The position numbers were made by a program, and so were the translations under genes. 64,000 nt of DNA. It comes from Saccharothrix tamanrassetensis (lineage in GTDB: Bacteria > Actinomycetota > Actinomycetes > Mycobacteriales > Pseudonocardiaceae). Position 1 is the first letter of the stretch. Each line of letters starts with the position of its first letter. Below are positions 1-7,265 of this stretch, one piece after another. The notes beneath the pieces were generated by a model. That model did not search any database, was not told where the DNA came from, and worked only from the letters and a program-made list of their open reading frames with translations. Location: NCBI RefSeq assembly GCF_014203665.1, contig NZ_JACHJN010000009.1, forward strand, positions 124,001 through 188,000, read 5' to 3'.

Positions 1-262
1 GGCCCTGGACCGGCTGCACGAGGCGCTGGTCGGCGTGCTGACCGACGCGGTGGCGCGGTCGGTGGGCCAGTCGGCGGCGCGGCTCAAGGGCGAGAAGCGG
101 TCCGGGCTGCGCGTGCACGCCCGCACCGGCCTGCCGTGCCCGGTGTGCGGCGACACCGTGCGCGAGGTGTCGTTCGCGGACAAGGCGTTCCAGTACTGCC
201 CGACCTGCCAGACCGGCGGCAAACCGCTGGCCGACCGGCGGATGTCCCGGCTGCTCAAGTAG
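1..262 (+). CDS. Fpg/Nei family DNA glycosylase, C-terminal part (5' truncated)
   Basis: Only the last 86 residues are present; the frame is open from the window edge to TAG at 262. The C-terminal zinc finger is visible as CPVCG followed about 18 residues later by CPTCQTGG, the Cys4 finger of formamidopyrimidine-DNA glycosylase/endonuclease VIII enzymes. These excise oxidised bases and nick the strand by beta/delta elimination. The catalytic N-terminal proline and the H2TH region, apart from its end (QSAARLKGEKRSGLRVHART), lie outside the window. Fpg and Nei cannot be told apart from this fragment. The next gene is 206 bases away, so it is probably a separate unit. Confidence 0.88.
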   Translation, partial: ALDRLHEALVGVLTDAVARSVGQSAARLKGEKRSGLRVHARTGLPCPVCGDTVREVSFADKAFQYCPTCQTGGKPLADRRMSRLLK

Positions 263-468
263 CTCACCTGCGCGGAGAGTGACACATCGGGTGGAAAGTC
301 ACCCGATGGGGGAAGTGTGCGCACACATTGGTGACGTTGAGTGCGAACAGGTCGGTGGCGAACAGCTTCTCGCTGACAGCGCGCACCGCTTGATGCGGCT
401 CGAATTCATCGGATGTCTACCTGTTCCGGTAGACCACCCCTTGCCGAGAGAGCACCGGACGGCACAGC

Positions 469-1728
469 ATGGACGCCGTGCGTGACCTCCTGAGCCAGCG
501 CGCGGTGCTCGGTGTCATCGCGACCTTGGCCGTACTGGGCCTCTTCGTGATGCTGTGCCGCGCCCGCCGGGTGAGCACGTCGGTCGAAGACGCGGTGATG
601 GACATGCTGCACAGGATGTCCAAAGCGTCTGCTGACCTGCGGGAAGGGCTCACCCAAGACGCGGCGGACAAAGCCACCCCGCACCTGCGCGAGATGCTGC
701 GGTGCGTCGCGGTCGGCATCACCGACCACGACGGCACCCTGCTGTCGTGGGACGGCGGGGCCAACGACCACTACGAATTCCTGCGCCCCTACATAGAAAG
801 GGCGATCGGCGAGTGCCACAAGGAGCACGTCGAACATCGGAAGCTTGACTGCGAGCTACCCGGACCTTGCTCGCTGCACTCGGCGGTCATCGTGCCGCTC
901 ATCGTGGAGTCCGAGGTCGCCGGGACGCTCATCGTGGTGAGCGGCGTGGCGAACAAGCGGCAGATCCGGATGGCCGAGGAGACCGCGCGGTTCGTCTCGA
1001 CGCAGTTGGAGCTGGAGGTGTTGCAGAAGTCCCGGCAGGCGTTGGCGCAAGCGGAGGTCCGGGCGCTGCGGGCGCAGATCTCGCCGCACTTCGTGTACAA
1101 CGCGCTGAACACGATCTCGTCGCTGATCCGGACCGACCCGTCGCACGCGCGGGAGCTGCTGCAGGAGTTCGCCGAGTTCACCCGCTACTCGTTCCGGACC
1201 GACGGCTTCTTCACCACGTTGGCCGACGAGCTCACCAACATCCACCGCTACCTGACGATCGAACAGGCGCGGTACGGGCCGAGGCTCAACGTCCGGCTGA
1301 AGATCGCGCCCGAGGTGCTCCAGGTCGTCCTGCCGTTCCTGGTGCTGCAACCGCTGGTGGAGAACGCCGTCCGGCACGGGCTGGCGAAGAAGCCGGGCGG
1401 CGGGCTGCTGACGATCATCGCGGAGGACAACGGGGCCGAGGCGCTGATCTCGGTCGAGGACGACGGCCTGGGCATGGACCCGGACAGGCTGTTCGAGGAC
1501 CTCAAGGACGCCCACCAGACCGGCGCGCACGTCGGCCTGGGCAACATCAACCACCGCATGAGGGCCGTCTTCGGCGACGACTACGCCCTGGTGGTCGAGA
1601 CCGCGCCCGACGCCGGCATGAAGATCATCCTCAAGGTGCCGAAGTACTCGCCGGGTGTCCGCACCAACCTCCCACTGCTGCCGCCCAGGTTGGAGGAGAC
1701 TTCGGAGCAGCCGGTGGTGCGCGCCTGA
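469..1728 (+). CDS. LytS-type sensor histidine kinase
   Basis: A 419-residue kinase with one N-terminal membrane segment (about residues 12-30), a GAF-like sensory region (about 75-185) and a His_kinase/HATPase module of the LytS/YpdA class. The phosphoacceptor is His207 in ISPHFVYNALNTI; the N box is PLVENAVRHGL and the G boxes are VEDDGLGMD and GLGNINHRM. Its partner is almost certainly the LytTR regulator at 3377. The pair stands beside two sodium:solute symporters, like the E. coli BtsS/BtsR and YpdA/YpdB systems, which sense pyruvate and control carboxylate transporters. A role in sensing external monocarboxylates is therefore inferred. Unlike typical LytS proteins it lacks the multi-pass 5TM sensor and relies on a single helix plus GAF. 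Confidence 0.9.
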   Translation: MDAVRDLLSQRAVLGVIATLAVLGLFVMLCRARRVSTSVEDAVMDMLHRMSKASADLREGLTQDAADKATPHLREMLRCVAVGITDHDGTLLSWDGGANDHYEFLRPYIERAIGECHKEHVEHRKLDCELPGPCSLHSAVIVPLIVESEVAGTLIVVSGVANKRQIRMAEETARFVSTQLELEVLQKSRQALAQAEVRALRAQISPHFVYNALNTISSLIRTDPSHARELLQEFAEFTRYSFRTDGFFTTLADELTNIHRYLTIEQARYGPRLNVRLKIAPEVLQVVLPFLVLQPLVENAVRHGLAKKPGGGLLTIIAEDNGAEALISVEDDGLGMDPDRLFEDLKDAHQTGAHVGLGNINHRMRAVFGDDYALVVETAPDAGMKIILKVPKYSPGVRTNLPLLPPRLEETSEQPVVRA

Positions 1729-2224
1729 GGGTCGGGTCCGAGGGCTCGCGCCTGAGGTCTGGGCGGAGGGTTCGTGCCTGAGGTCTTCACCGGCACCCCC
1801 GGAAGCACCTCCTGGAACGCACCCCCTGGAACGCACCCCTGAAAGTGCCCTTGGAAAGCGCCCAAGATGATCACCCGATCGAGCGAAGGATTTCGGGCAC
1901 TTTCACGGCGCGGATTTCGTTGCCGTAAACGTAAGGAAGCGGCCCCCACGGCGAGGCACTACCCGGCGGCCGGCGAAGTGGCTTTGGCGCGCCCCCTCGA
2001 TCCAGCAAGGTCCGAATGGCGTCGGGCACCGGCCGGCGATCGGGAGGCACCGGCCGGCAACCGGAAGGCCTGGATGGCGTCGGGCACCGGCCGGCCCGGA
2101 TGGCACCAAGCGGCCGGAGGGCGTGCGAGCGGCGGATGGCGTGCGAGCAGCGGAAGGCAGCGGGTCTGCCGGGTCTGCGGGAAAAGGCGCCCGGTCTGCG
2201 GCGGAGGGCGTCGGGCCCGGAGAG
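1729..2224. other. Non-coding stretch rich in short repeats
   Basis: About 500 bases between the kinase and a small minus-strand gene. No frame here has a convincing start, ribosome site or recognisable protein. The left half carries a 14-base tandem repeat (1806-1860). The right half has dispersed copies of GGCACCGGCCGG (around 2022-2095), some within a larger direct repeat beginning GATGGCGTCGGGCACCGG. Several moderate-length frames cross it but encode only Arg/Gly/Ala-rich text typical of non-coding GC-rich DNA. Confidence 0.5.
1806..1860. repeat. 14-base tandem repeat, four degenerate units
   Basis: Units read CACCTCCTGGAACG, CACCCCCTGGAACG, CACCCCTGAAAGTG and a shortened CCCTTGGAAAGCG. 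They lie between genes, so no protein explains them. Similar 14-15 base arrays occur at 14394 and 50498. Confidence 0.7.
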
Positions 2225-2392
2225 TCAGGCGGCGGCCACGGCCAGAGCGGTGACGATCATGACGGCGCAGACCGACCAGATGATCCACATCCAGTAGATG
2301 TGCATGGAGGTGGGGCCGTCCGCGTTCTGCCGGCCTCGGTCGTCCCACCACTCGACGTAGCGTTCCAGCCACCGGATCGGGTTGAACGTCAC
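2225..2392 (-). CDS. Small single-pass membrane protein (55 aa), function unknown
   Basis: A short minus-strand gene reading from GTG at 2392 to TGA at 2225. An in-frame TAA sits just upstream of the GTG, so this is the first possible start, and a GGAGGAGGAGG tract precedes it. The product begins MTFNPIRWLERYVEWWDDRG and ends with a strongly hydrophobic helix (about residues 32-53, IYWMWIIWSVCAVMIVTALA). It resembles the tryptophan-rich small membrane proteins that accompany transporters or respiratory enzymes, but I cannot place it in a family. It diverges from the S49 peptidase at 2446 across a 53-base gap and sits between the kinase and its regulator. Coding status rests on the membrane helix and ribosome site. 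Confidence 0.6.
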   Translation of the reverse strand: MTFNPIRWLERYVEWWDDRGRQNADGPTSMHIYWMWIIWSVCAVMIVTALAVAAA

Positions 2393-2445
2393 CGGCCGAT
2401 GTTAGCTCCGCCTCCTCCTCCCCGGAGCACACGTAAGGTCGGTGC

Positions 2446-3312
2446 ATGAGCGTCTCGGACAAGATCGCGGCCCGGCTGCCCAGGATCGTCAGTGACCGCG
2501 CCGAGCGTGGACCGGTGGTGGCCGCGGTCCGGCTGCACGGCGTGATCACGCCGACCCCCACCCCGATGGCTCGCAACACGATCAACATGCAGACCGTCGA
2601 GACCGCCCTGACCCGTGCGTTCGACCACGACCGCCTGGTCGCGGTCGCGCTGCTGATCAACTCGCCGGGTGGCGCGCCGACGCAGTCCGCGCTGGTCGCG
2701 GAGCGGATCCGGGAGTTGGCCGGCAAGAAGAAGGTGCCGGTCCTCGCCTTCTGCGAAGACCTGGCCGCGTCCGGCGGCTACTGGCTGGCCTGCGCCGCCG
2801 ACGAGATCTACGCGCACGGCACGTCCCTGGTCGGCTCGATCGGCGTGGTCAGCGCCGGGTTCGGGCTCAACGGGTTGCTGGAGCGCCACGGTGTCGAGCG
2901 CCGCGTCTACACCGCCGGCGAGCACAAGGTGCGGCTCGACCCGTTCCGGCCGGAGAAGCCCGAGGACGTCGAGTGGCTGAAGGGCCTGCACACCGACCTG
3001 CACGCCCAGTTCGCCGCGTGGGTGAAGCAGCGGCGCGGGCCGAAGTTGCAGGGGGACGACGAGACGCTGTTCACCGGCGAGATCTGGACCGGGGCGAAGG
3101 CGCACGAACTGGGTCTGGTGGACGGGCTGGGCACGCTCCGCTCGGTCGTCGCCAAGCGGTACCCGGACGCGGACATCGCGATCGCGGAGCCGCGCCGGCC
3201 GCTGTTGGCGCGGCTCGGGCTGGCCGGTAGCACCACCCGATCGGGGGACTTCCTGCCGGCCGCGCTGGCGGCGCTGGAGGAGCGGGCGCGCTGGTCGCGA
3301 TTCGGCTTGTGA
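2446..3312 (+). CDS. S49 family (SppA/SohB-like) serine peptidase
   Basis: A 288-residue single-module S49 protease. The fold is marked by INSPGG (about 71-76), the nucleophile Ser109 in DLAASGGYW, and the general-base Lys161 in AGEHKVRLDPF, which together form the Ser/Lys dyad of the SppA family. No signal peptide or membrane helix is visible, so it is probably cytoplasmic or peripheral, unlike long SppA proteins. Members degrade cleaved signal peptides or membrane-associated fragments. It stands between the LytS kinase and the LytTR regulator genes without overlap, so a functional link is not shown. ATG at 2446 follows the promoter region shared with the 55-aa gene. Confidence 0.9.
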   Translation: MSVSDKIAARLPRIVSDRAERGPVVAAVRLHGVITPTPTPMARNTINMQTVETALTRAFDHDRLVAVALLINSPGGAPTQSALVAERIRELAGKKKVPVLAFCEDLAASGGYWLACAADEIYAHGTSLVGSIGVVSAGFGLNGLLERHGVERRVYTAGEHKVRLDPFRPEKPEDVEWLKGLHTDLHAQFAAWVKQRRGPKLQGDDETLFTGEIWTGAKAHELGLVDGLGTLRSVVAKRYPDADIAIAEPRRPLLARLGLAGSTTRSGDFLPAALAALEERARWSRFGL

Positions 3313-3376
3313 CCCCGGGCGTGAGGTCACGGTCGCGTCGACTCCGGGGAGTCCACGTAGACACGGGCCCGCGTGG

Positions 3377-4231
3377 ATGGGCAAGATGCGCGGCACAGTG
3401 AGTACCCAGGACAACACCGGCCTCCTCGTTCTGGCGGTGGACGACGAGGCACCCGGTTTGAGCGAGATCAAGTACCTGCTCGAGAGCAGCCCGCACATTC
3501 GGCGTGTGCTCACCGCCTTCGACGCGGCCGAGGCCCTGCGCATCCTCCGGGGTGACTACGACCCCGAGGTGATGGACCGCACCCGCGCCGGGCTGCCGCC
3601 GGTCGACGCGGTGTTCGCCGACATCAACATGCCCGGCTTGTCCGGCACGGACCTGGCCCGCGTGCTCGGCGCGTTCCGCGCGCCGCCCGCCCTGGTCTTC
3701 GTGACCGGTGTCGAGCACTCCGAGGCGGTGGTGGCGTTCGAAGTGGGTGCGCTGGACTTCGTGACCAAGCCGATCAACGAGGACCGCATCAACAAGGCGA
3801 TCTCGCGGGTCGTCGAACGGGTCGCGGTGACGCCCGCGGTCACGCCGGAGCCGGCTCCGCAGGAACCCACCGACGACGAGGTCATCCCGGTGGAGCTGGG
3901 TGGCACCATCAAGCTCGTGCCCCGGGCCAGCGTCCGGTACGTCGAGGCGCAGGGCGACTACGCGCGCCTGCACACCAACGACGGCCAGAGCCACCTGGTG
4001 CGCATCCCGCTCGCCCAGCTCGAAGAGCGCTGGGAGAACGCCGGGTTCGTGCGCATCCACCGCTCGTTCCTGGTGGCGCTGCCGCTGGTGACCGAGCTGC
4101 GGATGACGTCGAACGGCTACGCGGTGGTGATCGGCTCGGGCGAGGGCGCCAAGGAGCTGCCGGTGAGCCGGCGGCACACCCGCGAGCTGAAGGAGCGGAT
4201 CGTCCGGCCGCCCAAGAGCAGCTGGGGATGA
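3377..4231 (+). CDS. LytTR family response regulator
   Basis: A 284-residue regulator with an N-terminal receiver domain and a C-terminal LytTR DNA-binding domain. The receiver shows the acidic pair in AVDDEA, phosphoacceptor Asp82 in FADINMPG and Lys131 in FVTKPINED. An extended loop (about 60-75) separates the second helix from the acceptor strand. The LytTR domain covers about 170-275. Phosphorylation by the LytS-type kinase at 469 is inferred. It opens a chain of overlapping genes: its TGA overlaps the ATG of the 146-aa membrane protein, which overlaps the symporter gene. Starts at ATG 3386 or GTG 3398 are also possible, because the first seven residues are not conserved in the domain. 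Confidence 0.9.
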   Translation: MGKMRGTVSTQDNTGLLVLAVDDEAPGLSEIKYLLESSPHIRRVLTAFDAAEALRILRGDYDPEVMDRTRAGLPPVDAVFADINMPGLSGTDLARVLGAFRAPPALVFVTGVEHSEAVVAFEVGALDFVTKPINEDRINKAISRVVERVAVTPAVTPEPAPQEPTDDEVIPVELGGTIKLVPRASVRYVEAQGDYARLHTNDGQSHLVRIPLAQLEERWENAGFVRIHRSFLVALPLVTELRMTSNGYAVVIGSGEGAKELPVSRRHTRELKERIVRPPKSSWG

Positions 4232-4668
4232 GCAAGCACTCCGGCCCGCCGGGGCAGCCCGACCAGCCGCAGCCAGGGGAGCGGGATGCCTGGCTGTCGG
4301 TCGCGGCGCGGAAGAACCGCCGGCGCCGGGTGGTGCTGGCCGACCCGCGCGGCCGGGGCCGGGTGTTGCGCACGATCATCGAGCTGGAGGAGCAGACCAG
4401 CGTCGGCGAGAAGCTGATCCGCGACCTGATCAGGCAGCAGCTGAGGGCGGCGTTCCTGTTGGGCGGCGGCACGTTGACGCTGCTCGCCCTGCTGCCGCTG
4501 GTGTTCTACCTGGTGCCCGCGCTGGGTGACGTCGAGCTGGCCGGGGTGCGGCTGCCGTGGCTGCTGCTGGGCGTCCTGCCGTTCCCGCTCTGCTACGGCG
4601 CGGGCTACGCGTACCGAAGACTCGCGGAATCCCACGAGCACGACTTCGTGAGCTCGGTGGACCGGTGA
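4228..4668 (+). CDS. Small two-helix membrane protein of the symporter operon
   Basis: A 146-residue protein beginning 4 bases inside the regulator gene (ATGA) and itself overlapped by the symporter gene (GTGA at 4665). The N-terminal half is hydrophilic and basic (KNRRRRVVLADPRGRGR), then a short amphipathic segment leads to two membrane helices (about 74-97 and 107-126) with a short charged tail. Such proteins regularly stand between a LytTR regulator and an acetate-type symporter in actinomycetes. The position suggests a transporter accessory subunit, analogous to DUF485 proteins. No enzymatic motif is visible and I do not assign a family. Confidence 0.8.
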   Translation: MSKHSGPPGQPDQPQPGERDAWLSVAARKNRRRRVVLADPRGRGRVLRTIIELEEQTSVGEKLIRDLIRQQLRAAFLLGGGTLTLLALLPLVFYLVPALGDVELAGVRLPWLLLGVLPFPLCYGAGYAYRRLAESHEHDFVSSVDR

Positions 4669-6464
4669 TCCAGAACCTGTGGAGCCTGGGGTTGGTCGTG
4701 GTCGTCGCGGCGATCACGTTCCTGCTGGGCTACGTGGGTTCCCGGCGGGCCAACACCACGCCGGACTTCCTGGTGGCACGTCGGGCGATCCCGGCGACCC
4801 GCAACGCGGCGGCCATCTCCGGCGAGTACCTGTCCGCCGCGTCGTTCCTCGGTGTCGCGGGCCTGGTGCTCAAGGACGGCATCGACGCGCTCTGGTACCC
4901 GATCGGCTTCACCGCCGGCTACCTGGCGCTGATGCTGTTCGTGGCCGCGCCGCTGCGCCGGTCCGGGGCGTACACGCTGCCGGACTTCGCCGAGGCCCGG
5001 CTGGGGTCGACGAACCTGCGCCGGTTCTGCACGTTCTTCGTGATCTGCATCGGCGTGCTGTACCTGGTGCCGCAGCTGCAGTCGGCCGGCCTGACGCTGA
5101 ACACGATCACCGGGCTGCCCGCGTGGCTGGGTGGCGTGGTGGTGACGGTGATCGTCGTGGTGAACGTGCTGGGCGGCGGGATGCGGGCGATCACGCTGGT
5201 CCAGGCGTTCCAGTACTGGGGCAAGCTGTTCGCGATCGCCGCGCCGACGTTCGTGCTGTTCGCGGTGTTCCTGGCGGGGCCGGGCAACGGGGCGCAGGAG
5301 GTGGACGACGCCGGCGTGCTGCGGTTCCACAAGGAGGTGTCGGTGACCACCACCGAGCAGGTCCGGGTGCGGGTCGAGGTGCCGATGGAGCTGAAGGCGG
5401 TCGGCCAGGTCAACGGGGGGCACGCGAACGGCGAGGTGTACTGGGGCACCGGCACGTACACCGTCGGCAAGGGCACCGAGCTGTGGTTCGAGAAGGGTTC
5501 GCCGGTGCCGGTGGTGGAGGACGCGCCGACCGACAACGCGCACTGGCTCAAGCCGCAGACCGGTGGCCTGGGCGGGCTGTTCGAGACGTACTCGCTGATC
5601 TTCGCCACGTTCCTGGGCACCATGGGCCTGCCGCACGTGCTGGTGCGGTTCTACACGAACCCGGACGGGAAGGCGGCCCGCCGCACGGCGCTGCACGTGC
5701 TGTACCTGCTGGGCCTGTTCTACATCTTCCCGACGGTGCTGGGCGTCATCTCCCGGCAGTACCTGCCGCACCTGCTGGTGACGGGCCAGACGGACGCGGC
5801 GGTGCTGCTGCTGCCGAGCACGATGCAGCCCAACGTGCTGGGGCAGGTGCTGGGCGCGATCGTGGCGGCGGGCGCGTTCGCGGCGTTCCTGTCCACGTCC
5901 TCGGGGTTGGTGGTGAGCGTCGCCGGGGTGGTGTCGACGGACATCCTGCCGGGGAAGGTGCGGGACTTCCGGTGGGCGACGGTGCTGACCGGCGCGGTGG
6001 CGATCGGCCTGGCGCTGGTGCTGCCCCGCTCGGACGCCTCGCTCACGGTGGCGATGTCGTTCGCGCTGGCCGCGTCCACGTTCTGCCCGCTGCTGGTGCT
6101 CGGGATCTGGTGGCGCGGCCTGACGTGGATGGGCGCCATCGCCGGGCTGGTGGTGGGCGGCGGCCTGGTCATCGGATCCCAGGTGGTGACCGTGGTCAGC
6201 TCCTACACCGGGGACTGGGCGCCTTCGGTGTTCTCGATGCCCGCCCTGATCACCGTGCCGGTGGCGTTCCTGACCATGGTGGCGATCAGCAAGCTGACCA
6301 GCCGGCAGCGCCCGGACGACGTGAGCCGGATCCTGCTCCGGTTCCACGCCCCCGACCCGCTGGGGTTCATGCGCGACCGGGACGTGCAGCGGTTCGGCAC
6401 GGCCGAGGAGAAGGCCCGGCTGGCGGACGGCACGCGCCGCGACCCGCCCCAGCCGTGGAGCTAG
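4665..6464 (+). CDS. Sodium:solute symporter (cation acetate/monocarboxylate permease type) with an extracytoplasmic insert
   Basis: A 599-residue SSS-family permease read from GTG 4665, which overlaps the previous stop codon. Family hallmarks include AAISGEYLSAASFLGVAG (about 49-66), YPIGFTAGYL, and TMGLPHVLVRFYTNPDGKAA after the sixth helix. The closest group is ActP/MctC, which moves acetate, pyruvate or propionate with Na+ or H+. About residues 206-305 form a long hydrophilic, beta-rich insert (KEVSVTTTEQVRVRVEVPME, then a Gly/Tyr-rich part) not found in compact ActP proteins. Its place between membrane helices suggests an external domain, perhaps for substrate capture or sensing. It is translationally coupled to the two-component regulator gene. 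Confidence 0.9.
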   Translation: MIQNLWSLGLVVVVAAITFLLGYVGSRRANTTPDFLVARRAIPATRNAAAISGEYLSAASFLGVAGLVLKDGIDALWYPIGFTAGYLALMLFVAAPLRRSGAYTLPDFAEARLGSTNLRRFCTFFVICIGVLYLVPQLQSAGLTLNTITGLPAWLGGVVVTVIVVVNVLGGGMRAITLVQAFQYWGKLFAIAAPTFVLFAVFLAGPGNGAQEVDDAGVLRFHKEVSVTTTEQVRVRVEVPMELKAVGQVNGGHANGEVYWGTGTYTVGKGTELWFEKGSPVPVVEDAPTDNAHWLKPQTGGLGGLFETYSLIFATFLGTMGLPHVLVRFYTNPDGKAARRTALHVLYLLGLFYIFPTVLGVISRQYLPHLLVTGQTDAAVLLLPSTMQPNVLGQVLGAIVAAGAFAAFLSTSSGLVVSVAGVVSTDILPGKVRDFRWATVLTGAVAIGLALVLPRSDASLTVAMSFALAASTFCPLLVLGIWWRGLTWMGAIAGLVVGGGLVIGSQVVTVVSSYTGDWAPSVFSMPALITVPVAFLTMVAISKLTSRQRPDDVSRILLRFHAPDPLGFMRDRDVQRFGTAEEKARLADGTRRDPPQPWS

Positions 6465-6908
6465 CCCGCGTGGCGGTCGGCCCCGCGCGGGCCTCGTCGG
6501 GCCGAGGACGTCCCGGGACCGGTCGCCGTCATGGTCGACAGCGGTGTGTTCTTCGCCACGGGGCGTCGCGCCCCGCCGGGCGGGCGGTCGCGCCACCGGC
6601 TCCGGTCGGTAACCCGGCGGGGAGGCCGCGCCACCCGTTCAGCCCTGGCGATTGATCGGCGTTCAGTAGGGGGTGTCCCGATCGAGTGGTGGAAATCCAA
6701 CCTATCGGGTCAAGGGTGATGTCAATCACCACCTGACTGCTCGTCTCAGCATTCCTACCGCTCATCGCATCACTCGACTGTTGAGCGCAAGTCCACGGTC
6801 GGGGTCTTTCAGGGGTGACCCACGTCTCCCTACGGTGCAGCGCGTATCGGAACGCACCAGGAGGGGTTACGTGGCGTTCACACCGTCGACAAGTGCGAGG
6901 AGGGGATC
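6465..6908 (+). promoter_or_regulatory. Leader region upstream of the DUF485-actP operon
   Basis: A 444-base gap between two symporter units with no supported gene. It probably carries the promoter of the DUF485/permease pair. The clearest element is a perfect inverted repeat at 6715-6730. The last 60 bases hold the ribosome site GGAGG just before GTG 6909. I looked for paired LytTR-type direct repeats and saw none I would defend. Confidence 0.45.
6715..6730. promoter_or_regulatory. CRP/GlxR-like operator
   Basis: GGTGATGTCAATCACC is a perfect palindrome of the form GGTGA-N6-TCACC. It differs from the actinobacterial Crp/GlxR consensus TGTGA-N6-TCACA only at the two outer positions. It lies about 180 bases before the DUF485-actP start. 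Crp/GlxR control of acetate uptake is known in relatives, so this is a plausible cAMP-responsive site. Confidence 0.5.
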
Positions 6909-7265
6909 GTGAGCACCACCGAAGACGCCTCAGGCGGGGCCACCCCCGGCGGAGCGGCCCACGACTGGGCCGAGGTGCAGGCCAGTCCCGACTTCGTCGA
7001 ACTCCGCCGCAGGCTGCGCAGCTTCGTGTTCCCCATGGCGGGGCTGTTCCTCGCCTGGTACCTGCTCTACGTCCTGCTCGCCGACTACGCCCACGACTTC
7101 ATGTCGACCAAGGTGGTCGGCAACATCAACATCGGCCTGATCCTGGGGCTGCTCCAGTTCGTGTCGACGTTCCTGATCACCACCCTGTACGTGCGGCACG
7201 CCAACAAGCACCTCGACCCCCGGGCGGAAGCGATCCGCGAGAAGCTCGAAGGGGGTCCGGCGTGA
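6909..7265 (+). CDS. DUF485 domain membrane protein (symporter partner)
   Basis: A 118-residue protein with two membrane helices (about 41-60 and 73-94) and the DUF485 signature around SPDFVELRRRLRSFVFP. In proteobacteria the equivalent YjcH is encoded immediately before the acetate permease ActP, as here. The GTG start is preceded by GGAGG at about 7 bases. Its TGA overlaps the GTG of the permease by 4 bases, so both are made together. The role is presumably assembly or regulation of the permease; it has no catalytic motif. Confidence 0.93.
   Translation: MSTTEDASGGATPGGAAHDWAEVQASPDFVELRRRLRSFVFPMAGLFLAWYLLYVLLADYAHDFMSTKVVGNINIGLILGLLQFVSTFLITTLYVRHANKHLDPRAEAIREKLEGGPA

Noticed and set aside
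1867-2297. Small plus-strand frames in the repeat-rich gap
   Set aside because: Composition follows the repeats, no ribosome site, and one overlaps the better-supported minus-strand 55-aa gene.
6465-6908. LytTR-type direct-repeat operator
   Set aside because: I found no pair of matching half-sites at the usual 12-13 base spacing.
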